A DNA stretch of 64,000 bases, from the NCBI GenBank assembly GCA_038087015.1, contig JASBNA010000038.1, forward strand, positions 391,885-455,884, written 5' to 3'. Shown here piece after piece: positions 1 through 10,328 of this stretch. Origin of the DNA: Cerrena zonata. Its lineage: Eukaryota; Basidiomycota; Agaricomycetes; Polyporales; Cerrenaceae. How positions within the stretch are numbered: position 1 is the first letter of the stretch; every line of letters starts with the position of its first letter. The translations under genes and the position numbers were made by a program. A model generated the notes under the pieces. It saw nothing but the letters and a program-made list of their open reading frames with translations, had not been told where the DNA came from and did not search any database.

Positions 1-1065
1 CCAATATGAATCGCACGATGCAGGATGTTATCCTTTTTCTTGGATAAATAAGCCCACAGTCCGGATACGGGGTCTTTCCTATGTCTGCTCCCGACAGAGG
101 ATGCACTCATGGTTCTCTGGACCGGGCCAGGTTCAGGAAAGGGAATAGCAGGCTTCTGGAAGTGAAGGGTGACATGGGAGTCCGAGAGCATATGTTGCTC
201 TAGAACGAGTGACAGGAAGAAGAATATGGACAGCCTGAGGATCTTCACAAGGCTGGCGTACTCAGATGTGCTAGACAATCCAAGAAACGTAAAGGTTCCG
301 CCTACCACCTGCAGGCTACCGTCCTCGGGTGGTGTATCTGAACGAGAGTAAACTTGTGTCACAGCATCTGAGACATGGAATCTCACCTAGCCAACCACTG
401 AGACCATACAGTATAGCGGCGTCTCCTTCCGAGTTGTCATGAGGGAACATGAACACTCTTGGAGAGAATATACAACCTGCGTTGGAACGAAGGATCTCGT
501 AGTCAAGTTCCGCAGACGCATCAGTTGAGCCAAAAGGTGCCGTAGTGAGCAGAACGTGCTTTGCAGTTGGCTTCGGCACTGGAACTACTGGCTTTGAGGT
601 AAACGACTTTAAGCTTTCGAACGCCTTCTTCCGTTTATCTTCGGGAGTCTGTAGTGAGGTTGTTGACGGAAGGTCATCTTGCACTTTAGGTGCAGCTGTC
701 GAGAGTGGTTGTTGCTCCGCCGAGTCTGGTTTCCCCTGTCCCTCCTCTTTGTCGCCTTTCCCACTTTCCGAGCTGAACCGCACCACAACCTTTTGATTCT
801 CCTGTGCATTCCGTAGAATTCGAGCTCGTCGAATGCCAGGAAGCCACCCGCCAGACGTTATACTTTCCCCCAACTGACGCAAGGCGCCGTCCAGCACCTC
901 CGCCCATACTTCATGCTCCGGTAGATTATTGGTTTCTTCATCGAGAGTTTGTAGTATGAATCTACGCAGGTGGTTCCGCCCTTCAATTGAGAGGTTATTG
1001 AGGTTGGGACCAGAGCGTGTGTTTCTTGACGGTGCAGCAGGTATGTTAGGGAGTGGCTTGTCCAT
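1..1065 (-). CDS. Unrecognised protein, N-terminal part (runs off the window)
   Basis: I do not recognise this family with confidence. The first ATG in the long open frame is at 1065; upstream in-frame codons begin only with TTG. Exon 1 ends near 411 at CTA-G/gtgag, and the frame resumes near 336 after a cag acceptor and stays open to base 1, so the 3' part lies outside the window. The protein starts with a Pro-rich stretch, then a helical segment (about residues 25-75, LRRFILQTLDEE), a Lys/Glu/Ser-rich low-complexity linker (about 95-165), then hydrophobic blocks such as LVKILRLSIFFFLSLVLEQH. There is a faint resemblance to the linker and CCT-like region of Fab1/PIKfyve lipid kinases, too weak to name. 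The frame, splice sites and mixed hydrophobicity support a real gene. Confidence 0.6.
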
Positions 1066-1420
1066 CCTGCCGCACGCCAAGGATGAACAAGGATGGCATA
1101 TACGATGCTTTAAGTTTCGAAAACTGAGTGCACCAAGAAGACGACAGCTAATGCGTCATGAGAAAGATATATCTAGAACTCGACAAATGTAGCATCAGGC
1201 ACGTAGCTATCGGAGGAAAAGCCCGCTGCCGCATACAGCCACGCAGCCTGAAGTGGTAGTGCGCAGTCCCCGCGCCTCACCGAGCATCCTACAGCAAAAT
1301 ACTCTCAGAGACCGTTCTCTCCTCAGCTATAGACGCGAGTGATAAGGGCAGTGTATTTTACAGAATACTAATGATACAAGCAGAAGCACATGTCCTTGTG
1401 GAGAAAGTTTCGAATCACAT
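1066..1420. other. Intergenic, nothing recognised
   Basis: This 355-base stretch lies between the start of the unknown gene on its left and the 3' end of cyclophilin H; both are on the minus strand. It should hold the 3' UTR of the latter and the promoter of the former. I see no open frame with fungal splice signals and no repeat. Confidence 0.5.
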
Positions 1421-2399
1421 TTACATCTCGCCACATTCTGGAAAGAGATATCACTTCAGCTAACGCATTTTAGTCAATTGGATTCTCGAAGGCTTACCAA
1501 CGACCTTCACAGCTAGTTTGGGTCTGTTGTTGGGGCCGGTAGGGTACATTCTCGATTTTCCTGACAGTCAGCATACCATCGATAACCTTGCCGAACACGA
1601 CGTGTTTCCCATCCAAGAAATCACACTTGGCTGTTGTGATGAAGAACTAAGGGTTCAAGGATAAGTTTAATTCAAATATGTCCGCCAACGAACAGTACGT
1701 GCCTGACAGCCATTAGTGTTCGCTCCCGAGTTAGCCTGTGAGCATGTCGTGTTTGAATATAATAGAAAGGCACAGATTTAGCATTTACTACGTACCATCG
1801 ACAGTAATCCGGGTCCAGTATGCTTCTCGGTGAAGTTCTCGTCCGGGAACTTGTCACCGTATATTGAGAATGAGCCTGTACCGTCTCCCTTGATAAAGTC
1901 GCCACCTGTACAAGATTCTTCAGAATGAGACGACAATGACTAACAATAAAGAACGCACCTTGGCACATGAAATTGGGAACACTAAAGTGTACCAGGGTGA
2001 GTCGATGCAAATAATCATGCTATAGGCGACTTACACTCTACAAAATACCACTGGTCAGAAGCATTGGTTCTGTGAATTATGGGATAAGTACCAATGCTCT
2101 TACCTGTGAAACACGGCTCCTTTGTATCCTTGTGGTCGGGAGTTTACACTAAATCGAGTCCTGGTAAGGAAGATCACTTCAGCTTGTATGTGTGCACATA
2201 CCGATATTCACCAGTACATAGTTGTCTAAAGTTCTCAGCGGTCCTGAAAGAGAATGTGAGGTCAAGTTAACGTGTTGTAAATAATACAAGCTTACTTCGG
2301 CACAATGTCACTGAACAACTCCATCTTGATACGACCTGCAGGTGTCTCTCCAATGTTAACGTCCATGAATACGACCGGTCGCTGAGAGTTCGATGCCAT
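1421..2399 (-). CDS. PPIH: Cyclophilin H-type peptidyl-prolyl isomerase, with a 1-base insertion
   Basis: Spliceosomal cyclophilin, a peptidyl-prolyl cis-trans isomerase of the U4/U6.U5 tri-snRNP. Eight exons fit by splice site, phase and conservation: 2399-2296, 2243-2202, 2160-2104, 1981-1959, 1905-1796, 1735-1703, 1646-1498 and 1437-1421. They total 535 bases, one more than 178 codons; without the extra base the product is 177 residues, the usual length of cyclophilin H. Hallmarks are [48 protein letters not shown] and the C-terminus VVECGEM. The run GGG at 1542-1544 (CCC in the coding strand) carries one base too many, shifting frame between ENVP and TGPNNRPK; as written, translation stops soon after. 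The intron after exon 6 begins with GC, a GC-AG intron. It is divergent to DIB1 with 218 bases between the start codons. A recent mutation or a sequence error are both possible; I favour error. Confidence 0.9.
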
Positions 2400-2617
2400 A
2401 TTGATATGTTGGTGAGAAATGACTACAAGCGTATGCAAGTCGACAGAGAGTTAGAGAGATATGTTCACGAGGGCTTGAACGCGTACTATTTCTCGATCTT
2501 TGTTCGGTAAATGCCGAAGTCCGCTTTTGGAATCCGGAACCGATGTCGTTGAGGAGTTCTACAACTTCTAGTACTTTCTTTCTTACTCTCATCTTCCTCT
2601 TTACTTTCGCCTCCAAT
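2400..2617. promoter_or_regulatory. Shared divergent promoter of PPIH and DIB1
   Basis: Only 218 bases separate the two start codons, which face away from each other, so both promoters and 5' UTRs must lie here. Pyrimidine-rich tracts precede the DIB1 ATG (about 2555-2610), as is common at basidiomycete transcription starts. I see no clear TATA box for either gene, in keeping with housekeeping expression. Confidence 0.6.
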
Positions 2618-3313
2618 ATGTCTTATTTTCTTCCTCACTTGCCTTCCGGATGGCACGTAGACGAAGCTATCAAGTCTGAGGAAGATCGTGTGGTCGTGAT
2701 CCGTTTCGGTCACGATTGGGACTCTCAATGCATGACTATGGATGAGACACTTCATGGTGTCGCTGAGAAAGTCCAGAACTTTGCTGTCATCTACCTCGTC
2801 GATATCACAGAAGTCCCTGACTTTAACAAGGTATGTAGAATCATCCCTCCCGCAGACATCATGTGGCTCATTGTGTGATAGATGTATGAATTGTATGATC
2901 CTTGTACTGTCATGTTCTTCTATCGGTATGTATTGATTTCACTGCCTATGCTTAAACCTTATTTACATTCCTCAACCTCAGCAATAAACATATAATGATT
3001 GATCTTGGGACTGGTAATAATAATAAAATGTGAGTTCTGCTACCTCGTCGTCATCTATAAGCGGCTCATTCTAATATGCAGCAATTGGGCAATGGACAAT
3101 AAACAGGAGGTGAGTTTCCATCGGAAACCAAACTCAGTTCCTAGCTCATGAATATCCTTGTAGCTAATCGATATCATTGAAACGGTGTATCGAGGCGCCT
3201 CTAAGGGGCGTGGTCTAGTGGTTTCTCCGAAAGGTGAGCCAGGGTTCAAAGATGTATATCTGGACTTCTCTAACTAATGTTCCACAGATTATTCGACTCG
3301 ATATCGGTACTAG
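2618..3313 (+). CDS. DIB1: U5 snRNP thioredoxin-fold protein Dib1/Dim1 (TXNL4A)
   Basis: Essential thioredoxin-fold subunit of the U5 snRNP and U4/U6.U5 tri-snRNP, which must leave before spliceosome activation. Six exons: 2618-2830, 2882-2925, 2982-3029, 3082-3109, 3164-3233 and 3288-3313. Together they give 429 bases, a protein of 142 residues, the exact length typical of the family. Conserved blocks are MSYFLPHLPSGW at the N-terminus, VVVIRFGHDWD (about 25-35), FAVIYLVDITEVPDFNK, IDLGTGNNNKINWAMDNKQE, and the C-terminus DYSTRYRY. The ATG at 2618 is chosen over an upstream in-frame ATG at 2543 because family members start at MSY. All junctions are GT-AG and the frame is intact, unlike its divergent neighbour. 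It is convergent with the AAA ATPase gene downstream, with 192 bases between stop codons. Confidence 0.97.
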
Positions 3314-3505
3314 GTACTGTACCTTCTCCAACAATTCTCCGTTATGTTATTTTGTCCCCACGTTACAAAGGAACCTTGTAATATCATCATCTCCATTCCA
3401 TCTCCTCTCTATCAACGTCACAATCGCTATCAGTACAGTTATCTGCTTTGTTAGTGCTACAGTTCTTTTGCATTTTCCACACATTGTGAATATGAATTGT
3501 ACTTG

Positions 3506-5105
3506 TTAGAAAGGTTTGGCAGATCGGCGCCTGGAAGGGGTGTCAAAAATAGGGGGCAACCACCTCCCAGATCCGTCCATTCTGGGTTTGTTCTCTGATG
3601 TTTGGTCTTTCTCGATCTCCAGGATCTGTGCAGAGAGTCGCTCGATCTGATTGATCAGTACTTCATCTGGTGAGAGCATATCCTTCTCAATTTTCTGAAG
3701 GGAATAGTCATGCGCTATCCGTAGCAAAAATGAAACAAAACTGCACAAATCATTGATAGCATGGGTAATTGGATGTTATTGACTTAATAAATGTAAATCA
3801 CTTACAGTTCTTTCAGAAAGGCAAAAGACCAGCCTTGGGTATTTGCAGCAACTTTCTTTGCTAGGTCTGCTGAAGCAGTGCAGAATGTGATTCCTTTGCC
3901 ACCTGCAGCGACGGATCCTAGCCCTCCGATCTTGCGAATCCACTTCATAGCAAAGTCCGACCGTAACCCTGCATCAGGTAAGGCATAGTCATATTTCACG
4001 TCAAATCGGGAAGGGCGATTTAGAATAGCGTCATCTATTCGTTCTGGGTGATTGCTGGTAGCTATAGTCAGAATTCCCTCGTTCTGGGCCTGTAGAGTTC
4101 CTAATGAGTACAGGTACGCCACAACAGATTGTGACTGGATAAAAGGGGATGTGTGACGTACCAACCCATCCATTTCATTCAGAAAATAGCTTCGTACATC
4201 GTCCGTCACCATGGAATCCAAGTCTTCCAAAACCAGGATACACGGCGCATGTTTTCTCGCTTTCTCAAAAATACTCCGAACGCCATATTCGGGCCCCTAA
4301 ACAAGCATGTTGAGAACCATGAGTGACAGTTCCTTTCATTACTGAACGAACTTACGTAGGGGGTGGTGAATGACTTCACATACAATGGCGCTTTGGGGAA
4401 CTCGTTCAATAAAGCCTTGATAGATTCTGTCTTCCCGTTTCCAGGAGGTCCTAGGAGAAGAATCCCGCGCTTCCAAGTGATGCCCAAAGACCGATAAATG
4501 CCTTGGCTATTGAAGAAGGTTTCTGTATCCCGCCGGATCCCTTCCTTGAACGCCGCATGCAAGATCACATCATCCCAACTAGCTGCCTGTATAGCTCTGA
4601 ACATATCCTCGTTCTTCTCCCACTTCCCTTCCTCGTAAACCCATATTTCGTTCTTCAGCGTGTCGGCCCATTTGTACACATCTGAAAGCAACTCGAGTCC
4701 GATCGAATCGTCGCAAGCAGCAAAAACGAAGGCGTAAAACCAATATGTGCACATGGCATACTTCCACGTAACCTTGTATGCTCGGATGTCTGTTTGGGCA
4801 TATACGAAGGTGATGATGCCGGCGATGATCAAAGGAAGCACCTTTTGATGCTCTCTCGACCCGTCATACTCGAAAGAAGTATGGGTATCACTCTGAACTA
4901 TCTCAGTTCGGATCCTCTGAGAGTCCAAATAGTCCTGAATAGGAAAGGTGGTATCTCTGCCTTCTGTCGTAGAAACCACCCGTAATTCTGGATGGATCCT
5001 CTTGAGCTCTTTGATCAAAGTGAGTTGGGGATGAGGGAGCGATGACCCGAATGTAGCAGCAAGGACAGAGTCGAAATCAGAGACCATTGCAGTGGGGATG
5101 AACAC
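3506..5105 (-). CDS. AAA-family ATPase, BCS1-like fungal type
   Basis: P-loop ATPase of the AAA class. Exons 5105-4356, 4296-4162, 4089-3806 and 3740-3506 give about 467 residues. The N-terminal 200 residues are specific to a fungal family and of unknown role; a short hydrophobic stretch (PLIIAGIITFVYA, near residue 95) could be buried or membrane-associated. The AAA module follows: Walker A GPPGNGKT (about residue 220), Walker B ILVLEDLDSM, a sensor-1-like TIATSNHPERIDDAILNRPSRFD block with its arginines, and a helical C-terminal lid. The tail (about 390-467) is charged and probably a coiled coil. The third exon start was set at the acceptor at 4090-4091, because this keeps frame and restores DGLAQNEGI. 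These proteins are often listed as BCS1-like, but no mitochondrial BCS1 N-terminal domain is evident, so substrate and location are unknown. Confidence 0.85.
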
Positions 5106-7460
5106 AGCAACTATCTATTGGGTGTGGGCTGTGAGGTGCGTATGCATGACTGTCAAACTGAAGCTTATACGTGTTCAAGAATAGCCTATTAGTATACTTA
5201 ATGTGACTGTAGGAACACGCGTCCCGCAATTGGTTAAACCTTGAGAGCGATAATCAATTAGGGTCACGGTTGACACGATGTATTTGGCAGAAGAGAAGAG
5301 AAATGTTTGGTCCCGACCGAAGAGACAAGTTGCGGCGGAAAAGAACACAAAGATCCAGACGAGTGGCAAACGAAAACATGATCATGAAACGGATAGGTTA
5401 CGGGTTAGGGTGGATGTATTGTTGAGTTAGTTCGGCTGCGGCCACCTTCCACGGAAGTATCTATCCTCCAGGTATGGCATCGGACACGAGGCAAGGAGAT
5501 TCTTCGAGTGTGGAACAGTTGACAGGCAGTGTCCGAAAATGTTTCTCAAGATCAAACACGTTCTCCAAACGTGGCACTGTATCTGGTCATGAACGGTGAA
5601 AAGATGTCACGATGCGGATTGATAGCGCACTGCCTATCTCAAACCGCTCAGTTATACGGGACCCAGACATCCAAGATGGAAGATGGAAATTGTACACCAG
5701 AATCAGCCCTGACACCAGTGATTAAAATTGTACCGTGGAGCTGGGTACCTTCAATGACAGAAGATTGAATTCGAATCAGGACCAAGTCTCATGTGATGAA
5801 AGAAAATTGTCTGACCGGAGTACGAAAATCAGCTCGACAGAAGGCTTTCATATCCGTCAGGGGACGTGGCATGATGAAAATTAGAGGGGTGATCTAAGGC
5901 CAATTTTTCATGCAAAGTTTCGAGTAAAAGACCAAGTAGAATTGAGTGATACGACACCTACCGCCGATCACCGTCCACCGTGACCGAACACACACGGAAC
6001 GCGCACATGAAATATGGATATTGGGCGATATTTAGCTGTTTGCGAGGAGCTAAATGTCGACTATGTGTATGGCACTATTCTGGTACCATCAGATAGACAC
6101 CTAAGAAGAAGTAAGAGTTGCGGAATGCTGTGAACAGAGGACATTTTTCTTCGGACTCTATCCGGCTTCGAGTACGTAGACCACCGTTGTCGTCGGGGAA
6201 CCTGCAATAGCAAAGGGTCGATCGTCGTATTGGACCACTCTGAGTAGGTTCGATCTGCAAATCGTTGTATGCATGAGGCATTGGGTAGTCCAGAGATGTG
6301 TGATCCTCTCCATGGAAAGAAACAAGGAAAGAAACAAAGTTGAAACAGCGGTCGCCGAATTTGTCTAAATACATCAAATTGATCGCCAGATGCCATGATC
6401 GATCCGTGGAAAGTTCAGTCGTAGTTTGAAAGACATGGTCATGCCACTCTACTTACTGCACCTTTCAACGTGTAGAAGACGACCTAGACTTCAACTCCGA
6501 CGTATATCTTTTCATCTGACACAATTCTGCCCTTATCGATTGTTTCGTCACTTACATTCGGAAGGTCTGTGTCGCATTGCATTCACTTTCATGACGCCAA
6601 ATCTTGAACATGGCATGGTGTCTCTATAGGTCCGCCTGGTACTTCTTAGAACCCGTCACATCTCTCGGAATAACGTTAGTATAATCAACGTGTATCGTCT
6701 AAATAACATTCATGAAATGCGTCGGGATCTCAGTACTCGGTCTACTAAACCAGAACCGACCCTGCAAGTTGGAAGTGTACGACCAGAAGCATCTGGTCTC
6801 GACTTGAATTACAAGTTACCGTGAGTCAATCACTACCACAAGTCTCTTATGATAAAGTTCATAACTAGAGACGACCGACCCAGCGTGCCAACCATTTATC
6901 ACTCGACCAGCAACTGTACTTCCAATTGTACTTCTATCAGATTGACCCACATTTCTGAGTACGTCAATATCATTCCACTTCTTTCGCAAATGCGGCAAGT
7001 GAACGGTATGCCTTCCCTTTTTCCCGAAGTTTAGAAAGGGCCATCTCGGAATTATTCTAACTATAGCTTCCGTTTTACCCTCTTCGACGTGAGTGTATCT
7101 CTACCTAATCATTTTGTTAATCTGTAATGTTAACATGTGCCTTAGAGGCACGTCCCATGATACCCTGGTTTCTACGGTTCTCATGGGTATCAACAATAAT
7201 TTCACAGGAACCCTGAAGTCTGGCAACCACATTTCCCCTGCTTTTCATCCCTCTGTATTTCAACTTGTATTATAGCCTCACGCCTGATCCCTCCCAAGGT
7301 GAGGAGTTCTCATGGTATACTTCTTGTGAGCAAAATGAAATTCTTATACTCTTGCTTCTCAGACGAATTCGAACTAGAAGCAACCGTATTCAATTGATAA
7401 CACCCGAAACCTTCTTGGAACCGCTTTAGTTCAATTTCAACGTTTGAACTTGAATGAGCC
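5106..7460. other. Long intergenic stretch, no gene recognised
   Basis: 2.35 kb between the AAA ATPase start and the rhodanese-fusion start. The open frames are short and overlap each other on both strands, for example a 100-codon minus-strand frame at 6075-6377, without convincing splice sites or family motifs. This region must contain the promoters of both flanking genes. I see no terminal repeats or transposase remnants. Confidence 0.5.
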
Positions 7461-8756
7461 ATGTTGGATCCTTCTGATATGGAAGAATATGCCACCTCAC
7501 GACCTTCACATACCTTCCATGAGGGACGATCCTCTTCAAACTCAACCTTGAGCTACGGAGAGGTAGTCCCACGTTCCCGAATGCCTGCCCCCACATCCGC
7601 ATTTTCTACCAATTCCAATAGCCCCAGTCTCCGTTCTGAAAGACGAGATGCTGGCTCTGGCGTCCATACGCTACCGAATCCATATGACTCGGTTGGCATG
7701 TCCATGGCAGATAGCTCCTCCAGTCATATGTTGGCCCAGAAACGAAGACACGATAGTGAAGAAGCAACAAGAACATCGAGCCATCCTAACGCCACGCATA
7801 GGACGGGTACCAATTCCGAGCCGAGCATCCCTCAACGTACATTAGACGATGTCAAGGATCAAGTTGCTTCAAGTATCGCCATTCGTACCGTCCGGAAGGC
7901 GGAAGAAGTCGACGGGAGTAAAATTGGCGTTGTGTTGACGCTAGCAACTGCCTCTTCGTTCGGGACGTCATCCGGAGATGAGGCATGTCTGCGGTTCATT
8001 CGTCTGGTGTCGTCAAAGATAAAACATGCCCTCTTAACATCCACCTACATTTTCATCATCGGAACCTCGGGTCTCTCAACACCTGGTACCACCTCTCCGA
8101 TCCTCATCATCAGTTCGAACGCAGAGTTCATCCATCGTGCAAGCGTCCTCGTGAGCGCAAAATTTGTTGGAAGACTTGGGGTCAACCCGTTACTAAACCA
8201 AGATCCTACCGGAAGGCGTTTCTACGCCGAAATAAGGGATCTTGGTCAGTCTCCATATGACGAACAAGCCTTGTGGGATGTCGTGCGGAAAAGCGCTAGG
8301 AACCTCATAGACCCCCTCGTTCCTCCTCCAGACAGCTTGGGGATCAGACAAATCCTCACCATCGCGCGCTCGAGGTTACAACGAATTACACCCCTGGAAG
8401 CTTACACGGAACTCCAGGCGCCAGATACCCTTTGGCCTGTTGTACTGGTTGATATCAGGCCTGAGCAACAACGGATCCAGGAAGGAGAGATCCCTGGGGC
8501 GCTGATCATTGAAAGAAATGTTCTGGAGTGGAGGTTCGATCCGAGAGGAAAAGTAGGGGGTGGAGAAGATGGTGGACGCCTGCCTATTGCTGATAGGTTT
8601 GATTTGAGGGTGATCATTTTCTGCCAAGAGGGATATACAAGCTCCTTGGCTGCTGCGAGCTTGCATGATATCGGTATGTTGAATACGACTGATATTGTTG
8701 GTGGTTTAAAGGCATGGAAGGAAGCGGGATTACCTGTACATGTGCAACAACAGTGA
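7461..8756 (+). CDS. Rhodanese-domain protein with an unrecognised middle domain
   Basis: Single-exon gene of 431 codons. Residues 1-120 are Ser/Thr/Pro-rich and probably disordered. Residues about 135-310 form a folded-looking domain that I cannot name; it has beta-rich hydrophobic blocks (IGVVLTLATASS, TYIFIIGTSGL) and a helix HRASVLVSAKFVGRLG. The C-terminal part (about 312-430) is a rhodanese domain: VVLVDIRPEQQR, the active-site loop FCQEGYTSS with the catalytic Cys, and a closing GGLKAWKEAGLPV. The loop C-Q-E-G-Y-T-S has the six-residue length of sulfurtransferase rhodaneses rather than the longer Cdc25 loop, so sulfur transfer is the more likely activity. The start at 7461 is the first ATG of the frame. 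The domain pairing could tie sulfur transfer to a partner reaction, but this is inference. Confidence 0.8.
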   Translation: MLDPSDMEEYATSRPSHTFHEGRSSSNSTLSYGEVVPRSRMPAPTSAFSTNSNSPSLRSERRDAGSGVHTLPNPYDSVGMSMADSSSSHMLAQKRRHDSEEATRTSSHPNATHRTGTNSEPSIPQRTLDDVKDQVASSIAIRTVRKAEEVDGSKIGVVLTLATASSFGTSSGDEACLRFIRLVSSKIKHALLTSTYIFIIGTSGLSTPGTTSPILIISSNAEFIHRASVLVSAKFVGRLGVNPLLNQDPTGRRFYAEIRDLGQSPYDEQALWDVVRKSARNLIDPLVPPPDSLGIRQILTIARSRLQRITPLEAYTELQAPDTLWPVVLVDIRPEQQRIQEGEIPGALIIERNVLEWRFDPRGKVGGGEDGGRLPIADRFDLRVIIFCQEGYTSSLAAASLHDIGMLNTTDIVGGLKAWKEAGLPVHVQQQ

Positions 8757-8973
8757 CCATTTAACCAGTCGTACACTTCGGATTTCAAGCGTGAAAAGTT
8801 TCAAATACGATTGCGACCCTCGCTACATATTATGTAAAGGATATGTTACAGAGAATACTACGAAGCAATGTCTATTTGTCGTGCAGAATTGCATTCGGGG
8901 GTACTGGAGATGGAGAAAGATATGAAAACGTGACGGGGGGTATAGGATTCGTTATTGGCATCATGTTTCGTGT

Positions 8974-9312
8974 TTAGTACGATGCAGCTCCTCCTCTCCG
9001 TCTTCCAAAGTTGTAACGGTGGGTGCCGGTACGACGTTTGCGACCACCAAAGCAGTTGCAGCAAATGATGTCGAAGATGATGTCGAAAATCGTGACAATT
9101 ATCTATTTCGATGATGTCAATTAAGAATTGTATCTTCGGTATGGGAATGATAACATACCGTTACGATGGTAGAGACAATGATCATGAGGACGCTAGCGAT
9201 AGCTGAAATGATAGCTTCGATGGCACCACCGATAGCAGAAACTATAGCACCCTACGGTAGATACAAGTAAGTCAAATACCCTAAAAGACTATCAAGGATC
9301 CATGCTTACCAT
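8974..9312 (-). CDS. Small MG-starting membrane protein, paralogue A
   Basis: One of three paralogues here. Exons: 9312-9310 (only the ATG), 9251-9159 and 9102-8974, giving 74 residues. The protein begins MGAIVSAIGGAIEA; Gly2 and Ser6 fit the N-myristoylation pattern. Residues about 2-45 are almost wholly Gly/Ala/Ile/Val, enough for one or two membrane segments, and end in DIICCNCFGG, a Cys cluster suited to palmitoylation or metal binding. The tail is Arg/Gly/Tyr-rich (RRTGTHRYNFGRR). The 31-codon middle exon matches copy B at all but a few positions. I know similar unnamed small proteins in agaricomycetes, but not their function. It is divergently oriented to copies B and C. A TATA-like site (9419-9426) lies about 107 bases upstream of the ATG. 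Confidence 0.85.
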
Positions 9313-9418
9313 TATGATATGTGGTTGGGGTAAGGATTTGAGTGTCGTTATAAGTCGTTTGTGGGTTGTGGTATACAAGACGTGGATGTTGGTGAGGTTT
9401 GATGAGTCCACACCCTGC

Positions 9419-9426
9419 TTTATATA
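9419..9426 (-). promoter_or_regulatory. TATA-like box of paralogue A
   Basis: The minus strand reads TATATAAA here, about 107 bases before the paralogue A start codon. Spacing and sequence fit a TATA box of a strongly or conditionally expressed gene. Confidence 0.6.
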
Positions 9427-9457
9427 GTGGCGGAGCGGATCCAGCTGTACAAGGTTG

Positions 9458-9510
9458 TGGTGCGGATGACGTCCTGGGGCCCAGGGCTAAAGTAGCTGTC
9501 ATCCGCACCA
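9458..9510. repeat. 13-bp perfect inverted repeat in the promoter of paralogue A
   Basis: Arms TGGTGCGGATGAC (9458-9470) and its exact reverse complement (9498-9510) flank a 27-base spacer. The left arm overlaps a TGACGTC half of a CRE-type site (9467-9473). The repeat sits about 35 bases upstream of the TATA-like box, a position expected for an operator bound by a dimeric factor. Confidence 0.7.
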
Positions 9511-9703
9511 GCTGGAGTCTATGAAGCTTTCGTTCTTGCATGATGTCAGGCACGTCGTACCGTTGTTGGCTATTTCAAACACCCTAGCAGTTTCAGGAAC
9601 ATACTACCTGAATGTACACTAGACATTTTCTAAAGGTGGTAGCCTGTACGTATTTCGAGACACTTGTGGATCAGTTATATCTTTGTTGGTATACGGACGC
9701 CGG

Positions 9704-9711
9704 TGACGTCA
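9704..9711. promoter_or_regulatory. CRE/ATF palindrome TGACGTCA upstream of paralogue B
   Basis: A full 8-bp palindrome TGACGTCA, the binding site of ATF/CREB bZIP factors, lies about 266 bases upstream of the B start codon. The surrounding sequence (TTGGTATAC..GACGC) is repeated upstream of paralogue C, so it was part of the duplicated unit and has been kept. Confidence 0.6.
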
Positions 9712-9976
9712 TCCGTTTCCGAACTTGACCACGATCACAGGACCACCAACTCTACTTCCTCATTCTAAATCCATGAGAAATAATGTCAGCTCTTGGCAGT
9801 CTTCTTGACTACAAAAAACAGCGAGAAACGTTAGAAGCACTACTTCTGAAGCATGGTCCGGGTCTGGCCACCCATATGTCTTCTTATAACGGCTGGCTAC
9901 CTGTGGGACTCCCACCCATTTCCACTCCCAACAACTTGACCAGTGTCACATAACCTCCCCCGCTTCCGGAATCGCA

Positions 9977-10328
9977 ATGGTAAGTAAAATGGTGAAACAG
10001 AAATTCTGCAAGCCTGGACATTGACATGGTAACATATCACAGGGTGCTATTGTTTCGGCTATTGGCGGTGCCATTGAGGCCGTCATTTCTGCCATTGCTA
10101 ATATTCTCATGATTATCGTCTCGACGATTGTGACCGTAAGTGTGCTCGGAACTTAGAATAAGCCCTGGATATTGATTCTTAGCAAACATATGTGCGTAGA
10201 TCATTGTCACAATCTTTGACATTATCTACGACATCATCTGCTGCAACTGTTTTGGTGGTCGTACTCGCCGTACGGGTACTCACGTCTACAGATTCGGCAG
10301 AGGTGGAGGCACAACAACTGGAGTCTGA
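9977..10328 (+). CDS. Small MG-starting membrane protein, paralogue B
   Basis: Exons 9977-9979 (ATG only), 10043-10135 and 10200-10328 encode 74 residues. The layout matches copy A exactly: first codon alone in exon 1, a 93-base middle exon, then a 129-base last exon with the DIICCNCFGG cluster. It begins MGAIVSAIGGAIEAV, with Gly2 and Ser6 fitting N-myristoylation, then an Ile/Val-rich membrane stretch, and ends in a Gly-rich tail (FGRGGGTTTGV). About 200 bases of upstream sequence align with copy C, showing that B and C arose by tandem duplication including the promoter. Function unknown. Confidence 0.85.
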
